From the NCBI GenBank assembly GCA_031260095.1, contig JAIRKN010000079.1:1-29405 (forward strand): a stretch of DNA of 29,405 nucleotides. The letters are read 5' to 3'. Positions 15,213-24,993 of the stretch are shown piece after piece. This stretch comes from Tannerella sp. Lineage in GTDB: Bacteria > Bacteroidota > Bacteroidia > Bacteroidales > Tannerellaceae. Numbering within the stretch: position 1 is the first letter of the stretch; each line of letters begins with the position of its first letter. The translations under genes and the position numbers were made by a program. The notes beneath the pieces were generated by a model. That model made no database searches. It saw nothing but the letters and a program-made list of their open reading frames with translations, and was not told the origin of the DNA.

Positions 15213-16115
15213 GTGAGAGGAAAGGTGAGATTGTTTATAGAATATTTACAGTATGAACGGAATTATTCGGTTCATACTGTGAGCGCATATATAAACGACT
15301 TGTGCCAGTTTGTTTCTTTTCTTGAGAAAAAAGAAGCGTTGGAAGGTGAGTCATTTCCGGTTGACAGAGTGGATACCGATATAGTTCGTCAATGGATGAT
15401 GGGTTTAATGAAAGAATCTTTATCATCTGCTTCGGTTAACCGGAAATTAAGCGCATTACATTCATTTTTCAAATATCTTGTTCGTCAGGGTGTTCTCAAA
15501 AAACATCCGTTTCCACTTCTTTCAGGACCAAAAAAGGTGAGAGTCTTACCTTATTTTATAAAAGAGAAGGAAATAGAAGAGGCGCTTGATGAAAAAAACT
15601 TCGCTCAGGATTTTGAAGGAATTCGTAACCGACTTATGCTTGAAATGTTTTATGAAACGGGAATCCGTTGTTCGGAGCTGGTCGGAATTAAAAATACCGA
15701 TGTGGATTTGGAGGCTATGGTGCTTAAAGTTACGGGAAAACGTAATAAGCAACGGTTGATTCCTTTTGCGGCGCGCCTGAAAGAAATGATTATAAATTAT
15801 ACTAATGTACGGGCGCGAGATATTGGGACGGAAAGCTCATCATTTTTTGTCCGTAAAGATGGCCGGTCCGTCACATCGGCAATTGTTTATTATGCAGTAA
15901 AAAAGAAGTTGTCTGATATTCCGATGCTGTCTAAGCGGAGTCCGCATGTATTAAGGCATACTTTTGCCACCAGTATGCTGAATGACGGCGCTGAGATAAG
16001 CGCTGTCAGGAACCTGTTGGGGCATAGCAGTCTGGCTTCTACTTCGGTCTATACGCATGTGACGTTTGAGGAATTGAAGAAAGTGTATAACGCTCATCCG
16101 AGAGCAAAAAAATAA
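15213..16115 (+). CDS. xerC: tyrosine recombinase (XerC/XerD family)
   Basis: This 300-residue site-specific recombinase has an N-terminal SAM-like DNA-binding domain (FIEYLQYERNYSVHTVSAYIND) and the full catalytic set: R152, K176, H245, R248, H271 and nucleophile Y280. Xer proteins resolve chromosome dimers at dif; the position next to rpsU and hpf is typical of the housekeeping Bacteroidales recombinase rather than an integrase of a mobile element, and no attachment site or element genes are nearby. The start is GTG 15213; GTG 15225 would remove only MRGK. hpf begins 12 bases after its stop, so the two are one transcription unit. XerC and XerD cannot be told apart from one protein. Confidence 0.93.
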   Translation: MRGKVRLFIEYLQYERNYSVHTVSAYINDLCQFVSFLEKKEALEGESFPVDRVDTDIVRQWMMGLMKESLSSASVNRKLSALHSFFKYLVRQGVLKKHPFPLLSGPKKVRVLPYFIKEKEIEEALDEKNFAQDFEGIRNRLMLEMFYETGIRCSELVGIKNTDVDLEAMVLKVTGKRNKQRLIPFAARLKEMIINYTNVRARDIGTESSSFFVRKDGRSVTSAIVYYAVKKKLSDIPMLSKRSPHVLRHTFATSMLNDGAEISAVRNLLGHSSLASTSVYTHVTFEELKKVYNAHPRAKK

Positions 16116-16127
16116 GGAGGATTATGT

Positions 16128-16427
16128 ATGGATATTAAGATTAAATCAATTCATTTCGATGCGACTGAAAAATTAGAATCGTTTATCGAAAAAAAAGTTT
16201 CAAAGTTAGAGCACTTTTATGATGGTATTTTAATGGCGGATATTGTGCTCAAAGTTGTTAAGCCGGAAACGGTAAAAAACAAAGATGTGAGTATTCGTCT
16301 TAAAATTAAAAGTGGAGACTGTTATGCGGAAAAAGTATGTAATTCTTTTGAAGAAGGCGTTGATCTGGCGGTAGACGCGTTGGAAAAACAATTGCTTAAA
16401 TTCAAAGAAAAAAGCAGGACTAAATAA
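16128..16427 (+). CDS. hpf: ribosome hibernation promoting factor, short form
   Basis: The 99-residue protein is a short HPF/RaiA family member. Its S30AE-type fold is seen in MDIKIKSIHFDATEKLESFIEKK, a VSKLEHFYDGIL helix region, and the C-terminal SFEEGVDLAVDALEKQLLKFKEK helix. Such proteins bind the mRNA and tRNA channel of the 30S subunit in slow-growing cells; short forms promote 100S ribosome dimers or block translation, and the long C-terminal dimerisation domain is absent here. It sits 12 bases after xerC with a GGAGG stretch before the start, unusual in this window. The promoter and terminator for the tRNA-tuf unit follow within about 60 bases. Confidence 0.92.
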   Translation: MDIKIKSIHFDATEKLESFIEKKVSKLEHFYDGILMADIVLKVVKPETVKNKDVSIRLKIKSGDCYAEKVCNSFEEGVDLAVDALEKQLLKFKEKSRTK

Positions 16428-16452
16428 AAAAAACAGAAAAAAAACAGAGAAA

Positions 16453-16484
16453 TTTGGTGGATTGAAAAATAATTTCTAAATTTG
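16453..16484 (+). promoter_or_regulatory. promoter for the tRNA-Thr/tuf operon
   Basis: TTTG (16453-16456), a 20-base spacer and TAAATTTG (16477-16484) match both consensus boxes. Transcription should start near 16490, about 35 bases before the first tRNA. The start point lies within the left arm of the terminator hairpin at 16487-16519. Confidence 0.75.
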
Positions 16485-16486
16485 CC

Positions 16487-16519
16487 GCCGTTTCGCCCCA
16501 TGACGAAGCGGCTTTTTTT
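16487..16519 (+). terminator. intrinsic terminator overlapping the tRNA-tuf transcription start
   Basis: GCCGTTTCG (16487-16495) pairs with CGAAGCGGC (16504-16512), nine contiguous pairs with one G-U. The loop has eight bases and seven T residues follow (16513-16519). This is a standard intrinsic terminator and most simply ends the rpsU-xerC-hpf transcript. Confidence 0.7.
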
Positions 16520-16525
16520 GAAAAT

Positions 16526-16599
16526 GCCTCTTTAGCTCAGTTGGCCAGAGCACGTGATTTGTAATCTCGGGGTCGTTGGTTCGAATCCGACAAGAGGCT
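16526..16599 (+). tRNA. tRNA-Thr (anticodon UGU)
   Basis: A 74-base cloverleaf with acceptor stem GCCTCTT/AAGAGGC (seven perfect pairs), D arm GCTC/GAGC, T arm GTTGG-TTCGAAT-CCGAC and discriminator T. The anticodon loop TTTGTAA gives UGU, reading ACA threonine codons. The anticodon stem CGTGA/TCTCG contains a U-U mismatch at its third pair. CCA is not encoded. Confidence 0.95.
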
Positions 16600-16641
16600 C
16601 GGATAAATGGCTTAGAGTACTTTAAGTGGACGAGATAATAA

Positions 16642-16713
<72 letters not shown>

Positions 16714-16779
16714 CCGTGAGTTATAGCAAATAATAAGGATGGATGAACATTCTAAATTAATATAAAGATATTTAAGATT

Positions 16780-17967
16780 ATGGCAAAAGAACATTTTAAC
16801 AGGACGAAACCGCATGTAAACATCGGTACGATTGGTCACGTTGACCATGGTAAAACTACTCTGACAGCTGCTATTACAACTGTTTTGGCAAAGAAAGGTC
16901 TTTCCGAAATACGTTCGTTTGATTCCATCGACAACGCGCCGGAAGAAAAAGAAAGAGGGATCACTATTAATACAGCACATGTAGAATATGAAACGGCAAA
17001 TCGCCATTATGCGCATGTTGACTGTCCGGGTCATGCCGACTATGTAAAGAATATGGTAACGGGCGCTGCCCAGATGGACGGAGCGATCATTGTAGTTGCC
17101 GCTACGGATGGTCCTATGCCCCAGACTCGCGAACACATACTATTGGCCCGTCAGGTAAATGTACCGCGCTTGGTTGTGTTTATGAATAAATGCGATATGG
17201 TAGACGATCCTGAAATGTTGGAATTGGTAGAAATGGAAATGCGCGACTTGCTTTCATTCTATAATTTCGATGGTGATAATACTCCTGTGATACAAGGTTC
17301 TGCATTGGGTGGACTGAACGGAGATCCTAATTGGGAAGAGAAAATAGTCGAATTGATGGATGCTGTTGACACGTGGATTCCACTTCCTCCGCGTGATGTT
17401 GAAAAACCGTTCCTTATGCCTGTTGAAGACGTGTTCTCTATTACGGGTCGCGGTACGGTTGCTACCGGTCGTATTGAAACAGGTATCGTTCATACGGGTG
17501 ATGAAGTTGAAATCATTGGTTTGGGAGCAGAAAACATGAAATCTGTTGTTACAGGTGTGGAAATGTTCCGTAAGATTCTTGACGAAGGTCAGGCCGGCGA
17601 TAACGTAGGTTTGTTACTTCGCGGTATCGACAAAAATGAAATCAAACGCGGTATGGTGCTTGGTCATCCGGGAAAAGTTAAACCTCATTCCAAATTTAAA
17701 GCAGAGGTTTATATCCTGAAGAAAGAAGAAGGTGGTCGTCATACCCCGTTCCACAATAAATATCGTCCGCAGTTCTATATCCGTACATTGGACGTAACAG
17801 GTGAGATTACGTTGCCGGCAGGCGTTGAAATGGTTATGCCGGGTGATAACGTAACGATTGAAGTCGAATTAATCTATCCGGTGGCATGTAACGTAGGTTT
17901 ACGTTTTGCTATCCGTGAGGGTGGTCGTACGGTTGGTGCCGGTCAGATTACAGAATTGGTAGACTAA
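16780..17967 (+). CDS. tuf: elongation factor Tu
   Basis: EF-Tu carries aminoacyl-tRNA to the ribosomal A site as a GTP complex. The 395-residue protein has P-loop GHVDHGKT at 19-26, switch region [30 protein letters not shown] and the SALGG guanine-binding motif, then beta-barrel domains 2 and 3 ending in QITELVD. The length is normal. It is transcribed from the promoter ahead of the two tRNA-Thr genes, and a 66-base leader separates it from the second tRNA. A hairpin and tRNA-Trp follow. Confidence 0.98.
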   Translation: MAKEHFNRTKPHVNIGTIGHVDHGKTTLTAAITTVLAKKGLSEIRSFDSIDNAPEEKERGITINTAHVEYETANRHYAHVDCPGHADYVKNMVTGAAQMDGAIIVVAATDGPMPQTREHILLARQVNVPRLVVFMNKCDMVDDPEMLELVEMEMRDLLSFYNFDGDNTPVIQGSALGGLNGDPNWEEKIVELMDAVDTWIPLPPRDVEKPFLMPVEDVFSITGRGTVATGRIETGIVHTGDEVEIIGLGAENMKSVVTGVEMFRKILDEGQAGDNVGLLLRGIDKNEIKRGMVLGHPGKVKPHSKFKAEVYILKKEEGGRHTPFHNKYRPQFYIRTLDVTGEITLPAGVEMVMPGDNVTIEVELIYPVACNVGLRFAIREGGRTVGAGQITELVD

Positions 17968-17978
17968 CAATAAATAAA

Positions 17979-18011
17979 TACAGTCAATCGTTTAAAATCC
18001 GGTTGATTGTA
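17979..18011 (+). other. hairpin between tuf and tRNA-Trp
   Basis: TACAGTCAATCG (17979-17990) pairs with CGGTTGATTGTA (18000-18011): 12 pairs including two G-U, with a 9-base loop. No T run follows, so it is unlikely to be an efficient intrinsic terminator. It may mark an RNA processing site or stabilise the tuf mRNA 3' end. Confidence 0.5.
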
Positions 18012-18016
18012 TTAAA

Positions 18017-18091
18017 CACGGAAGTAGCTCAGTTGGTAGAGTACCGGTCTCCAAAACCGGCTGTCGGGAGTTCGAGCCTCTCCTTCCGTGC
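18017..18091 (+). tRNA. tRNA-Trp (anticodon CCA)
   Basis: A 75-base cloverleaf with acceptor stem CACGGAA/TTCCGTG, anticodon stem CCGGT/ACCGG and loop CTCCAAA (anticodon CCA). The T arm GGGAG-TTCGAGC-CTCTC has one G-U pair. It lies between tuf and secE, its usual place in Bacteroidota and many other bacteria. Confidence 0.95.
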
Positions 18092-18109
18092 ACATCAAAC
18101 AAATATTCG

Positions 18110-18301
18110 ATGAAAAAAATAATACAGTATTTTAAAGATTCATACAACGAACTTGTACATAAGGTTTCCTGGCCTACAAGAGTAGAGTTATCCAATAGCG
18201 CTGTGGTCGTTTTATTCGCTTCCATCATCATAGCGTTAGTGGTCTTTGCTGTTGATTTTGTCTTCGAGCATGCGATGCGTTTTGTTTATAACAGCATTTA
18301 A
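18110..18301 (+). CDS. secE: preprotein translocase subunit SecE
   Basis: SecE clamps the SecY channel in the inner membrane. The 63-residue protein is the short, single-span form: an amphipathic helix (IIQYFKDSYNELVHKVSWPTRVEL) with the conserved V-S-W-P-T motif, then one membrane segment (AVVVLFASIIIALVVFAVDFVF). It starts 18 bases after tRNA-Trp, so it depends on tRNA processing of a shared transcript, and ends eight bases before nusG. Confidence 0.96.
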   Translation: MKKIIQYFKDSYNELVHKVSWPTRVELSNSAVVVLFASIIIALVVFAVDFVFEHAMRFVYNSI

Positions 18302-18309
18302 ATTTTATT

Positions 18310-18852
18310 ATGTCTGACGTTCAACCTAAATTTTATGTTCTTCGCGCGATCAGTGGTAAAGAAAACAAAGTGCGCGAATACATTGAAACCGAAATAAAAA
18401 ATTCGGACTTGGGACAATACGTGACGCAGGTACTTATCCCTACGGAAAAAACATTTACTGTGCGTAACGGCAAAAAAATGATGAAAGAACGCGCTTATTT
18501 GCCCGGTTATGTGTTGGTAGAAGCGAATCTGGTAGGTGAGGTAGCACATCGTCTGAGAAATATACCGAATGTAATCGGTTTTCTCGGAGGACTTGAAAAC
18601 CCGGTACCTTTACGTCCTTCGGAAGTCAGTCGTGTATTAGGTACGGTAGACGAATTGCAGGAGCAGGAGGAAGACATTGATCTTCAATTTTTCGTTGGTG
18701 AAACGGTGAAAGTGACCTATGGTCCGTTCAATGGTTTTACCGGTGTGATTGAAGAGGTAAATGCCGAGAAAAAGAAACTTAAGGTGATGGTAAAAATCTT
18801 CGGACGAAAAACACCCCTTGAGTTGAGTTATGTACAGGTAGAAAAGGAATAA
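18310..18852 (+). CDS. nusG: transcription termination/antitermination factor NusG
   Basis: NusG binds RNA polymerase across the clamp and couples it to the ribosome or Rho. The 180-residue protein has an N-terminal NGN domain (KFYVLRAISGKENKVREYIE; PGYVLVEANL; VIGFLGG) and a C-terminal KOW domain (FFVGETVKVTYGPFNGFTGVIEEV). It lies eight bases after secE and 67 bases before rplK. No terminator or clear promoter is visible in that gap. Confidence 0.97.
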   Translation: MSDVQPKFYVLRAISGKENKVREYIETEIKNSDLGQYVTQVLIPTEKTFTVRNGKKMMKERAYLPGYVLVEANLVGEVAHRLRNIPNVIGFLGGLENPVPLRPSEVSRVLGTVDELQEQEEDIDLQFFVGETVKVTYGPFNGFTGVIEEVNAEKKKLKVMVKIFGRKTPLELSYVQVEKE

Positions 18853-18919
18853 GATTTTTGTTACGGAGAGTCGGATTCTTTTCGTTTTATATTCATAAAC
18901 AGTTAAAAAAACAAGAAAA

Positions 18920-19366
18920 ATGGCGAAAGAAATTGCTGGACAAATTAAATTGCAGATTAAAGGAGGAGCCGCAAACCCTTCTCCGCCCGTAGGACCGGCT
19001 TTAGGTTCTAAGGGTATTAACATTATGGAGTTTTGCAAGCAATTCAATGCCAGAACCCAGGACAAAGGCGGTAAAGTACTGCCTGTTGTAATTACCTATT
19101 ATTCGGACAAATCATTCGATTTCGTTGTAAAGACGCCTCCGGTAGCCGTTCAGTTATTAGAAGTTTCCAAATTGAAAAGCGGTTCGGCGGAGCCAAACCG
19201 TAAAAAGGTGGCGGAAATTACTTGGGATGCGATAAAGGCGATTGCTGAAGACAAGATTGTTGATATGAATTGTTTCACTGTTGAGGCTGCGATGAAAATG
19301 GTAGCGGGAACAGCCAGGAGTATGGGTATTACAGTAACAGGGACATTTCCGGGAATAAACCAATAA
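18920..19366 (+). CDS. rplK: 50S ribosomal protein L11
   Basis: L11 forms the GTPase-associated centre with 23S rRNA and the L10-L12 stalk. The 148 residues include the conserved proline-rich N-terminal linker [20 protein letters not shown] and the C-terminal rRNA-binding domain with the MNC...[17 protein letters not shown] segment. The length is normal. It is followed after 15 bases by rplA. In other bacteria L1 represses this pair by binding the leader; I do not see a clear L1 site in the 67-base leader. Confidence 0.97.
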   Translation: MAKEIAGQIKLQIKGGAANPSPPVGPALGSKGINIMEFCKQFNARTQDKGGKVLPVVITYYSDKSFDFVVKTPPVAVQLLEVSKLKSGSAEPNRKKVAEITWDAIKAIAEDKIVDMNCFTVEAAMKMVAGTARSMGITVTGTFPGINQ

Positions 19367-19381
19367 AAAGTCAAGTAGAAG

Positions 19382-20077
19382 ATGAGTAAACTTACAAAAA
19401 ATCAAAAACTGGCTTCGGGTAAGATTGAGAACGGGAAAGCATATACATTGAGAGAAGCATCGGCGTTAGTGAAAGATATTACTTTAGCTAAATTTGATGC
19501 GTCTGTAGATGTGGATGTTCGTCTTGGAGTAGATCCCCGTAAGGCAAATCAAATGGTAAGGGGCGTCGTTTCTCTGCCACACGGAACCGGAAAGGTGACA
19601 AGGGTTCTTGCATTATGTACTCCCGACAAAGAAGCCGAGGCGAAAGAAGCCGGCGCTGATTATGTCGGCTTAGATGAATATATCGATAAAATCAAAGGTG
19701 GTTGGACTGATATAGACATCATTATCACAATGCCTTCCATTATGGGAAAAATAGGTGCTTTAGGACGAATTTTAGGCCCGCGCGGTTTGATGCCGAACCC
19801 AAAGAGTGGTACGGTAACAAATGAGATAGGCAAAGCTATTCAGGAGGTGAAACAGGGTAAGATTGACTTTAAAGTAGATAAAACCGGGATTGTTCATTCT
19901 TCTGTAGGAAAAGTCTCATTTGATACAAACCAGATATATGACAATGCGAGGGAGTTTATTACAACCTTGATTAAGCTTAAACCTTCTGCTGCTAAAGGTA
20001 CTTATTTGAAAAGTATTTATCTTTCCTCAACCATGAGTCCGGGTATCAAAATTGATCCTAAATCAGTTGAAGATTAA
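19382..20077 (+). CDS. rplA: 50S ribosomal protein L1
   Basis: L1 builds the mobile stalk at the ribosomal E site and is a known translational repressor of its own operon in other bacteria. The 231-residue protein shows the core motifs [32 protein letters not shown], and [20 protein letters not shown], with the C-terminal [19 protein letters not shown]. It starts 15 bases after rplK and ends 21 bases before rplJ. Confidence 0.97.
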   Translation: MSKLTKNQKLASGKIENGKAYTLREASALVKDITLAKFDASVDVDVRLGVDPRKANQMVRGVVSLPHGTGKVTRVLALCTPDKEAEAKEAGADYVGLDEYIDKIKGGWTDIDIIITMPSIMGKIGALGRILGPRGLMPNPKSGTVTNEIGKAIQEVKQGKIDFKVDKTGIVHSSVGKVSFDTNQIYDNAREFITTLIKLKPSAAKGTYLKSIYLSSTMSPGIKIDPKSVED

Positions 20078-20098
20078 TAACTTTTAAAAATTGAGACG

Positions 20099-20632
20099 AT
20101 GAAAAAGGAAGATAAAGGCAGAATCATCAATGAGTTAACGGAACAATTGAAGCAATATCCTCATGTTTATCTTACAGATATTGAAGCATTGAATGCAGAA
20201 AAAACAAGTAAGTTGAGAAGGGCATGCTTCAAGCAGGAAGTTAAATTAGTCATGGTGAAGAATACATTGCTGAAAAAAGCAATGGAAAAGGTGGAGGAAA
20301 CCGATTATTCGGAATTATATAGTGTATTGAAAGGTAATACGGCCATTATGTTTGCAAATGTTGCAAATACACCGGCTCGCCTGATTAAAGATTTTACTAA
20401 AGATATAAAAGGTGGTGATGGCCGACCGAAACTGAAAGGAGCTTATGTTCAGGAAGGTTTCTATACGGCAAATGACCTGGAAACTTTAGCAACCATAAAG
20501 AGCAGGGAAGAACTGATCGGAGATGTGATTGGCTTATTACAATCACCGATAAAGACAGTGATATCCGCTTTACAATCAAATGGCGGACAAATGATACACG
20601 GATTATTAAAAACGCTTGAAGAGCGTAAATAA
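20099..20632 (+). CDS. rplJ: 50S ribosomal protein L10
   Basis: L10 anchors L7/L12 dimers to the ribosome. The 177-residue protein has the N-terminal rRNA-binding domain (YLTDIEALNAEKTSKLRRAC, VMVKNTLLKKAM, LKGNTAIMFA) and ends in a C-terminal helix (GGQMIHGLLKTLEERK) that binds L7/L12. The gap to rplA is 21 bases, too short for the large L10-binding leader seen in E. coli, so any L10 autoregulation must use a different site. rplL follows after 38 bases. Confidence 0.97.
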   Translation: MKKEDKGRIINELTEQLKQYPHVYLTDIEALNAEKTSKLRRACFKQEVKLVMVKNTLLKKAMEKVEETDYSELYSVLKGNTAIMFANVANTPARLIKDFTKDIKGGDGRPKLKGAYVQEGFYTANDLETLATIKSREELIGDVIGLLQSPIKTVISALQSNGGQMIHGLLKTLEERK

Positions 20633-20670
20633 AAAAATTACAAATTATAAACATTTAAATCATAACGAAA

Positions 20671-21045
20671 ATGGCAGATTTGAAAGCTTTTGCAGAACAA
20701 TTAGTAAATCTTACAATTAAAGAAGTGAATGAATTGGCAACAATTCTTAAAGATGAATATGGCATTGAGCCGGCGGCGGCAGCCGTTGCTATTGCTGCTG
20801 GTCCTGCTGCTGGCGCAGCGGCAGTTGAAGAAAAGACAGAGTTTGATGTCGTCTTGAAAGCCGCAGGCGCTAATAAGTTGGCTGTAGTAAAATTGGTGAA
20901 AGAGTTAACAGGTCTTGGTCTGAAAGAAGCTAAGGATGTAGTTGACGGTGCACCAAGTAATGTTAAGGAAGGCTTACCTAAAGCTGATGCGGAAGGGATT
21001 AAGAAACAATTGGAAGAAGCTGGAGCGGAAGTTGAGCTTAAATAG
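20671..21045 (+). CDS. rplL: 50S ribosomal protein L7/L12
   Basis: L7/L12 forms the flexible stalk that recruits translation factors. The 124-residue protein has an N-terminal dimerisation helix region, an Ala/Gly-rich hinge ([20 protein letters not shown]) and the conserved C-terminal domain with [20 protein letters not shown] and [11 protein letters not shown] strong terminator-like hairpin 32 bases after the stop separates it from rpoB. Confidence 0.97.
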   Translation: MADLKAFAEQLVNLTIKEVNELATILKDEYGIEPAAAAVAIAAGPAAGAAAVEEKTEFDVVLKAAGANKLAVVKLVKELTGLGLKEAKDVVDGAPSNVKEGLPKADAEGIKKQLEEAGAEVELK

Positions 21046-21077
21046 TTCATATTATAATCCTGCTTAGCGGGTTAATT

Positions 21078-21116
21078 GGTTAAGAATCTCTTTCATGAGA
21101 GGTTCTTAACCTTTTT
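21078..21116 (+). terminator. terminator/attenuator between rplL and rpoB
   Basis: GGTTAAGAATCTCT (21078-21091) pairs with AGAGGTTCTTAACC (21098-21111): 14 pairs with one G-U and a 6-base loop, followed by TTTTT (21112-21116). No good promoter lies between it and rpoB at 21158, so it most likely acts as a partial terminator that lowers rpoBC expression relative to ribosomal proteins, as known at this junction in E. coli. A smaller 5-bp hairpin (CCTGC-TTA-GCGGG) lies just before it. Confidence 0.8.
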
Positions 21117-21157
21117 GTGTCTATTTTTATTATTCGTTCAATTAATTCCAATGATAG

Positions 21158-24100
21158 ATGTCTTCAACAACCAAACCCCAACGAATTAACTTTGCTTCGA
21201 TAAAGGACCAACTTTCATATTCTGATTTTCTCGAAGTTCAATTGAAGTCATTTCAAGACTTTCTTCAATTAGATATGCCTCCTGAAAAGAGGAAAAAAGA
21301 GGGACTATATAAAGTATTTACAGAAAACTTTCCGATAGCGGATACGCGCAATAATTTTGTGCTGGAGTTCCTTGATTATTATCTGGATCCTCCGCGCTAT
21401 ACGATGGAAGAGTGCATTGCACGAGGATTAACATATAGTGTGCCCCTAAAGGCAAAAATGAAACTATATTGTACGGATCCCGAACATGAAGATTTCGATA
21501 CGGTGGTACAGGATGTTTATCTTGGCCCGATCCCTTACATGACAAATCGTGGAACGTTTATTATCAATGGCGCCGAACGTGTGGTGGTATCGCAGTTACA
21601 CCGTTCGCCGGGTGTGTTTTTCGGACAAAGCATTCATGCTAACGGAACGAAGCTTTATTCGGCACGCATTATTCCGTTTAAAGGTTCTTGGATCGAATTT
21701 GCAACGGACATTAATAACGTCATGTACGCATATATCGACCGTAAAAAGAAATTACCCGTAACAACTCTTCTGAGAGCTATCGGCTTTGAATCTGACAAGG
21801 ATATTCTTGAGATATTCAACCTTGCAGAAGAGGTGAGAGTTACGAAAACTAACCTGAAAAAATATGCAGGTCGTAGACTGGCTGCCCGTGTGCTGAAAAC
21901 ATGGGTTGAAGATTTTGTTGATGAAGATACGGGTGAAGTCGTTTCTATCGAACGTAATGATGTTGTAGTGGATCGTGAGGCTTCACTTGATGACAAAAAT
22001 ATGGATATCATTCTGGAATCCGGAACGCAGCATATTTTATTGCACCGCGAAGATCAGAACCTGAATGATTATGCTATCATTTACAATACATTGCAAAAAG
22101 ATCCGAGTAATTCGGAAAAAGAAGCCGTACTGTATATTTACCGTCAGTTGCGTAATGCGGAACCCGCAGATGACGCAAGTGCACGTGAAGTTATCACCAA
22201 TCTGTTCTTCTCGGAAAAACGGTATGATCTTGGAGATGTCGGACGTTTCCGAATCAATCGCAAACTGAATCTTCATATTGGCAATGATATCAAGGTTTTG
22301 ACAAAAGAAGATATTATTGAGATAATCAAATACTTAATACAGTTGATCAACTCAAAAGCGATTGTTGACGATATTGATCATTTGAGTAACCGCCGTGTAC
22401 GTACGGTTGGCGAGCAGCTTTATAATCAGTTCGGAATAGGTTTGGCCCGTATGTCACGTACGGTTCGTGAACGTATGAATGTTCGTGATAACGAAGTATT
22501 TACGCCGATAGACCTGATCAATGCGAAAACAATCTCTTCCGTAGTAAATTCATTTTTCGGAACAAATGCGCTTTCGCAATTCATGGACCAGACGAATCCG
22601 CTTGCGGAAATCACGCATAAACGTCGCTTATCGGCATTGGGACCGGGAGGTTTATCCCGTGAACGTGCGGGTTTTGAGGTGCGTGATGTACACTATACAC
22701 ACTATGGACGTCTTTGTCCGATTGAAACGCCGGAAGGTCCGAATATCGGGTTGATTTCTTCTCTATGTGTATACGCAAAAATAAATGATCTCGGTTTTAT
22801 AACAACTCCGTACCGTAAGGTTGAAAATGGCCGTGTGGATTTTTCAGATGAAGCCCTGGAGTATTATACAGCTGAAGAAGAAGAAGATAAAATTGTTGCA
22901 CAGGGGAATGCTCCGCTTGACTCGAATGGTAAATTTATCCGTGACCGGGTAAAAGCAAGATATGAAGCGGATTTTCCAGTCGTGGCGCCAGATGAAGTAC
23001 ATCTTATGGATGTCGCTCCGACACAGATTGCTTCTATTGCCGCCGCATTGATTCCGTTCCTTGAACATAATGATGCGAATCGTGCATTGATGGGATCTAA
23101 CATGATGCGTCAGGCGGTTCCGTTGATTCATGCCGACGCTCCTATTGTCGGAACCGGCATCGAAAGTCAGTTGGCGCGTGATTCACGTACCCAGATTGTC
23201 GCAGAAAATTCCGGTGAAGTCATCTATGTGGATTCGACAACGATCAAGATAAAATATGATCGTTCCGAAGACGAAGAGTTTGTGAGTTTTGAAGACGCGG
23301 TAAAAACGTATACTATTCCTAAATGGCGTAAGACGAACCAGAGTACAACGGTCGACCTTCGTCCTGTCTGCCGTCGTGGCCAACGTGTCGACAAGGGTGA
23401 AATACTGACGGAGGGTTATTCGATACAAAACGGCGAACTGGCTTTAGGACGCAACGTAAAGGTAGCGTATATGCCCTGGAAAGGTTATAATTATGAAGAT
23501 GCTGTCGTTTTGAATGAACGTATTGTCCGTGAAGACGTCTTTACATCGGTACATGTTGATGAATACATTCTTGAAGTTCGTGAAACAAAACGTGGTATGG
23601 AGGAATTAACCTCCGATATACCGAATGTCAGCGAAGATGCAATTAAAGATCTTGACGAAAGAGGTATTATACGTGTAGGCGCCCGTATTAATCCCGGGGA
23701 TATCATTATCGGAAAGATAACTCCGAAAGGAGAATCTGATCCTTCTCCCGAAGAAAAACTGTTGCGTGCGATTTTCGGGGATAAGGCTGGCGATGTAAAG
23801 GATGCGTCGTTGAAAGCTACCCCTTCATTGCATGGTATCGTTATTAATACCAGCTTGTTTTCCAGAATCGTTAAGAAAAAGAACGGTCGTCAGACAGAAA
23901 AGACGATTCTGCCTAAGCTGGACGAAGAATACGAGAAGAAGATGAGTGAGTTGAAGGCGGCTCTTATTGAAAAGTTGCTGACGCTTACTAATGGCAAAAC
24001 ATCACAGGGAGTAAAAGATTACCTGAATATGGATGTGATATCCAGAGGTACCAAATTTAATAGGAAAGCGATTGAAGACCTTGATTATAATACGATCCAG

Positions 24101-24970
24101 GTCAGTAAATGGACATCCGATTTGCGTGTGAATGGTTTGATAAAGAATCTTATCCTGAATTATCTGAAAAAATATAAGGAATTAGATGCAGAGCTTCGTC
24201 GTAAGAAGTTTGATCTGACGATTGGCGATGAGTTGCCCACAGGTATTATTCAGATTGCCAAGGTTTATGTTGCGAAAAAACGTAAAATACAGGTTGGTGA
24301 TAAGATGGCCGGTCGTCATGGAAATAAAGGTATTGTGTCAAAAATAGTACGTCAGGAGGACATGCCGTTTCTTGAAGACGGAACGCCGGTAGATATCTGT
24401 TTGAATCCGCTGGGTGTCCCTTCACGTATGAACTTAGGGCAGATTTTTGAAGCTGTACTGGGTTGGGCCGGACAAACGTTAGGAGAAAAATTTGCTACTC
24501 CTATCTTTGACGGCGCTTCATTGGACGATCTGAACGCATGGACGGATAAAGCACGCCTTCCGCGTTACGGAAAGACCTACCTGTATGACGGCGGCACGGG
24601 AGAACGTTTTGACCAACCGGCTACGGTAGGCGTCACCTACTTCCTGAAATTAGGGCACATGGTTGATGATAAGATGCATGCGCGTTCGATAGGACCCTAT
24701 TCATTGATAACACAACAACCACTCGGAGGTAAGGCACAGTTTGGCGGACAGCGTTTTGGAGAAATGGAGGTTTGGGCAATCGAAGCATTCGGCGCTTCCC
24801 ATATCCTTCAGGAGATTCTTACGGTGAAGTCGGATGATGTAGTCGGACGTTCCAAAACATACGAAGCTATCGTGAAAGGTGAAGCGATGCCTAAACCCGG
24901 CATTCCGGAGTCGCTGAACGTACTTCTCCATGAATTGAGAGGTTTGTGTTTGAGTTTTTCATTAGAATAA
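21158..24970 (+). CDS. rpoB: RNA polymerase subunit beta
   Basis: The 1270-residue beta subunit is complete. The rifampicin-binding cluster runs from S473 ([18 protein letters not shown]); D477, H487 and S492 correspond to E. coli D516, H526 and S531 and are wild type, so no resistance change is seen at these sites. The active-site loop [12 protein letters not shown] is at 1048-1059. The protein ends in [20 protein letters not shown], the conserved C-terminal contact with beta'. It begins 41 bases after the attenuator T run and is followed after 23 bases by rpoC. Confidence 0.98.
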   Translation: MSSTTKPQRINFASIKDQLSYSDFLEVQLKSFQDFLQLDMPPEKRKKEGLYKVFTENFPIADTRNNFVLEFLDYYLDPPRYTMEECIARGLTYSVPLKAKMKLYCTDPEHEDFDTVVQDVYLGPIPYMTNRGTFIINGAERVVVSQLHRSPGVFFGQSIHANGTKLYSARIIPFKGSWIEFATDINNVMYAYIDRKKKLPVTTLLRAIGFESDKDILEIFNLAEEVRVTKTNLKKYAGRRLAARVLKTWVEDFVDEDTGEVVSIERNDVVVDREASLDDKNMDIILESGTQHILLHREDQNLNDYAIIYNTLQKDPSNSEKEAVLYIYRQLRNAEPADDASAREVITNLFFSEKRYDLGDVGRFRINRKLNLHIGNDIKVLTKEDIIEIIKYLIQLINSKAIVDDIDHLSNRRVRTVGEQLYNQFGIGLARMSRTVRERMNVRDNEVFTPIDLINAKTISSVVNSFFGTNALSQFMDQTNPLAEITHKRRLSALGPGGLSRERAGFEVRDVHYTHYGRLCPIETPEGPNIGLISSLCVYAKINDLGFITTPYRKVENGRVDFSDEALEYYTAEEEEDKIVAQGNAPLDSNGKFIRDRVKARYEADFPVVAPDEVHLMDVAPTQIASIAAALIPFLEHNDANRALMGSNMMRQAVPLIHADAPIVGTGIESQLARDSRTQIVAENSGEVIYVDSTTIKIKYDRSEDEEFVSFEDAVKTYTIPKWRKTNQSTTVDLRPVCRRGQRVDKGEILTEGYSIQNGELALGRNVKVAYMPWKGYNYEDAVVLNERIVREDVFTSVHVDEYILEVRETKRGMEELTSDIPNVSEDAIKDLDERGIIRVGARINPGDIIIGKITPKGESDPSPEEKLLRAIFGDKAGDVKDASLKATPSLHGIVINTSLFSRIVKKKNGRQTEKTILPKLDEEYEKKMSELKAALIEKLLTLTNGKTSQGVKDYLNMDVISRGTKFNRKAIEDLDYNTIQVSKWTSDLRVNGLIKNLILNYLKKYKELDAELRRKKFDLTIGDELPTGIIQIAKVYVAKKRKIQVGDKMAGRHGNKGIVSKIVRQEDMPFLEDGTPVDICLNPLGVPSRMNLGQIFEAVLGWAGQTLGEKFATPIFDGASLDDLNAWTDKARLPRYGKTYLYDGGTGERFDQPATVGVTYFLKLGHMVDDKMHARSIGPYSLITQQPLGGKAQFGGQRFGEMEVWAIEAFGASHILQEILTVKSDDVVGRSKTYEAIVKGEAMPKPGIPESLNVLLHELRGLCLSFSLE

Positions 24971-24993
24971 TTAACTCTTTATAAATAAATAAT

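Noticed and set aside
15213..16115. Tyrosine recombinase as an integrase of an integrative element
   Set aside because: It lies between rpsU and hpf with no attachment repeats or element genes; although tRNAs are close, no direct repeat of a tRNA 3' end is visible.
21158..24970. Rifampicin-resistance change (T479 where E. coli has N518)
   Set aside because: QTN is, as I recall, the normal Bacteroidota sequence here; D477, H487 and S492 are wild type.
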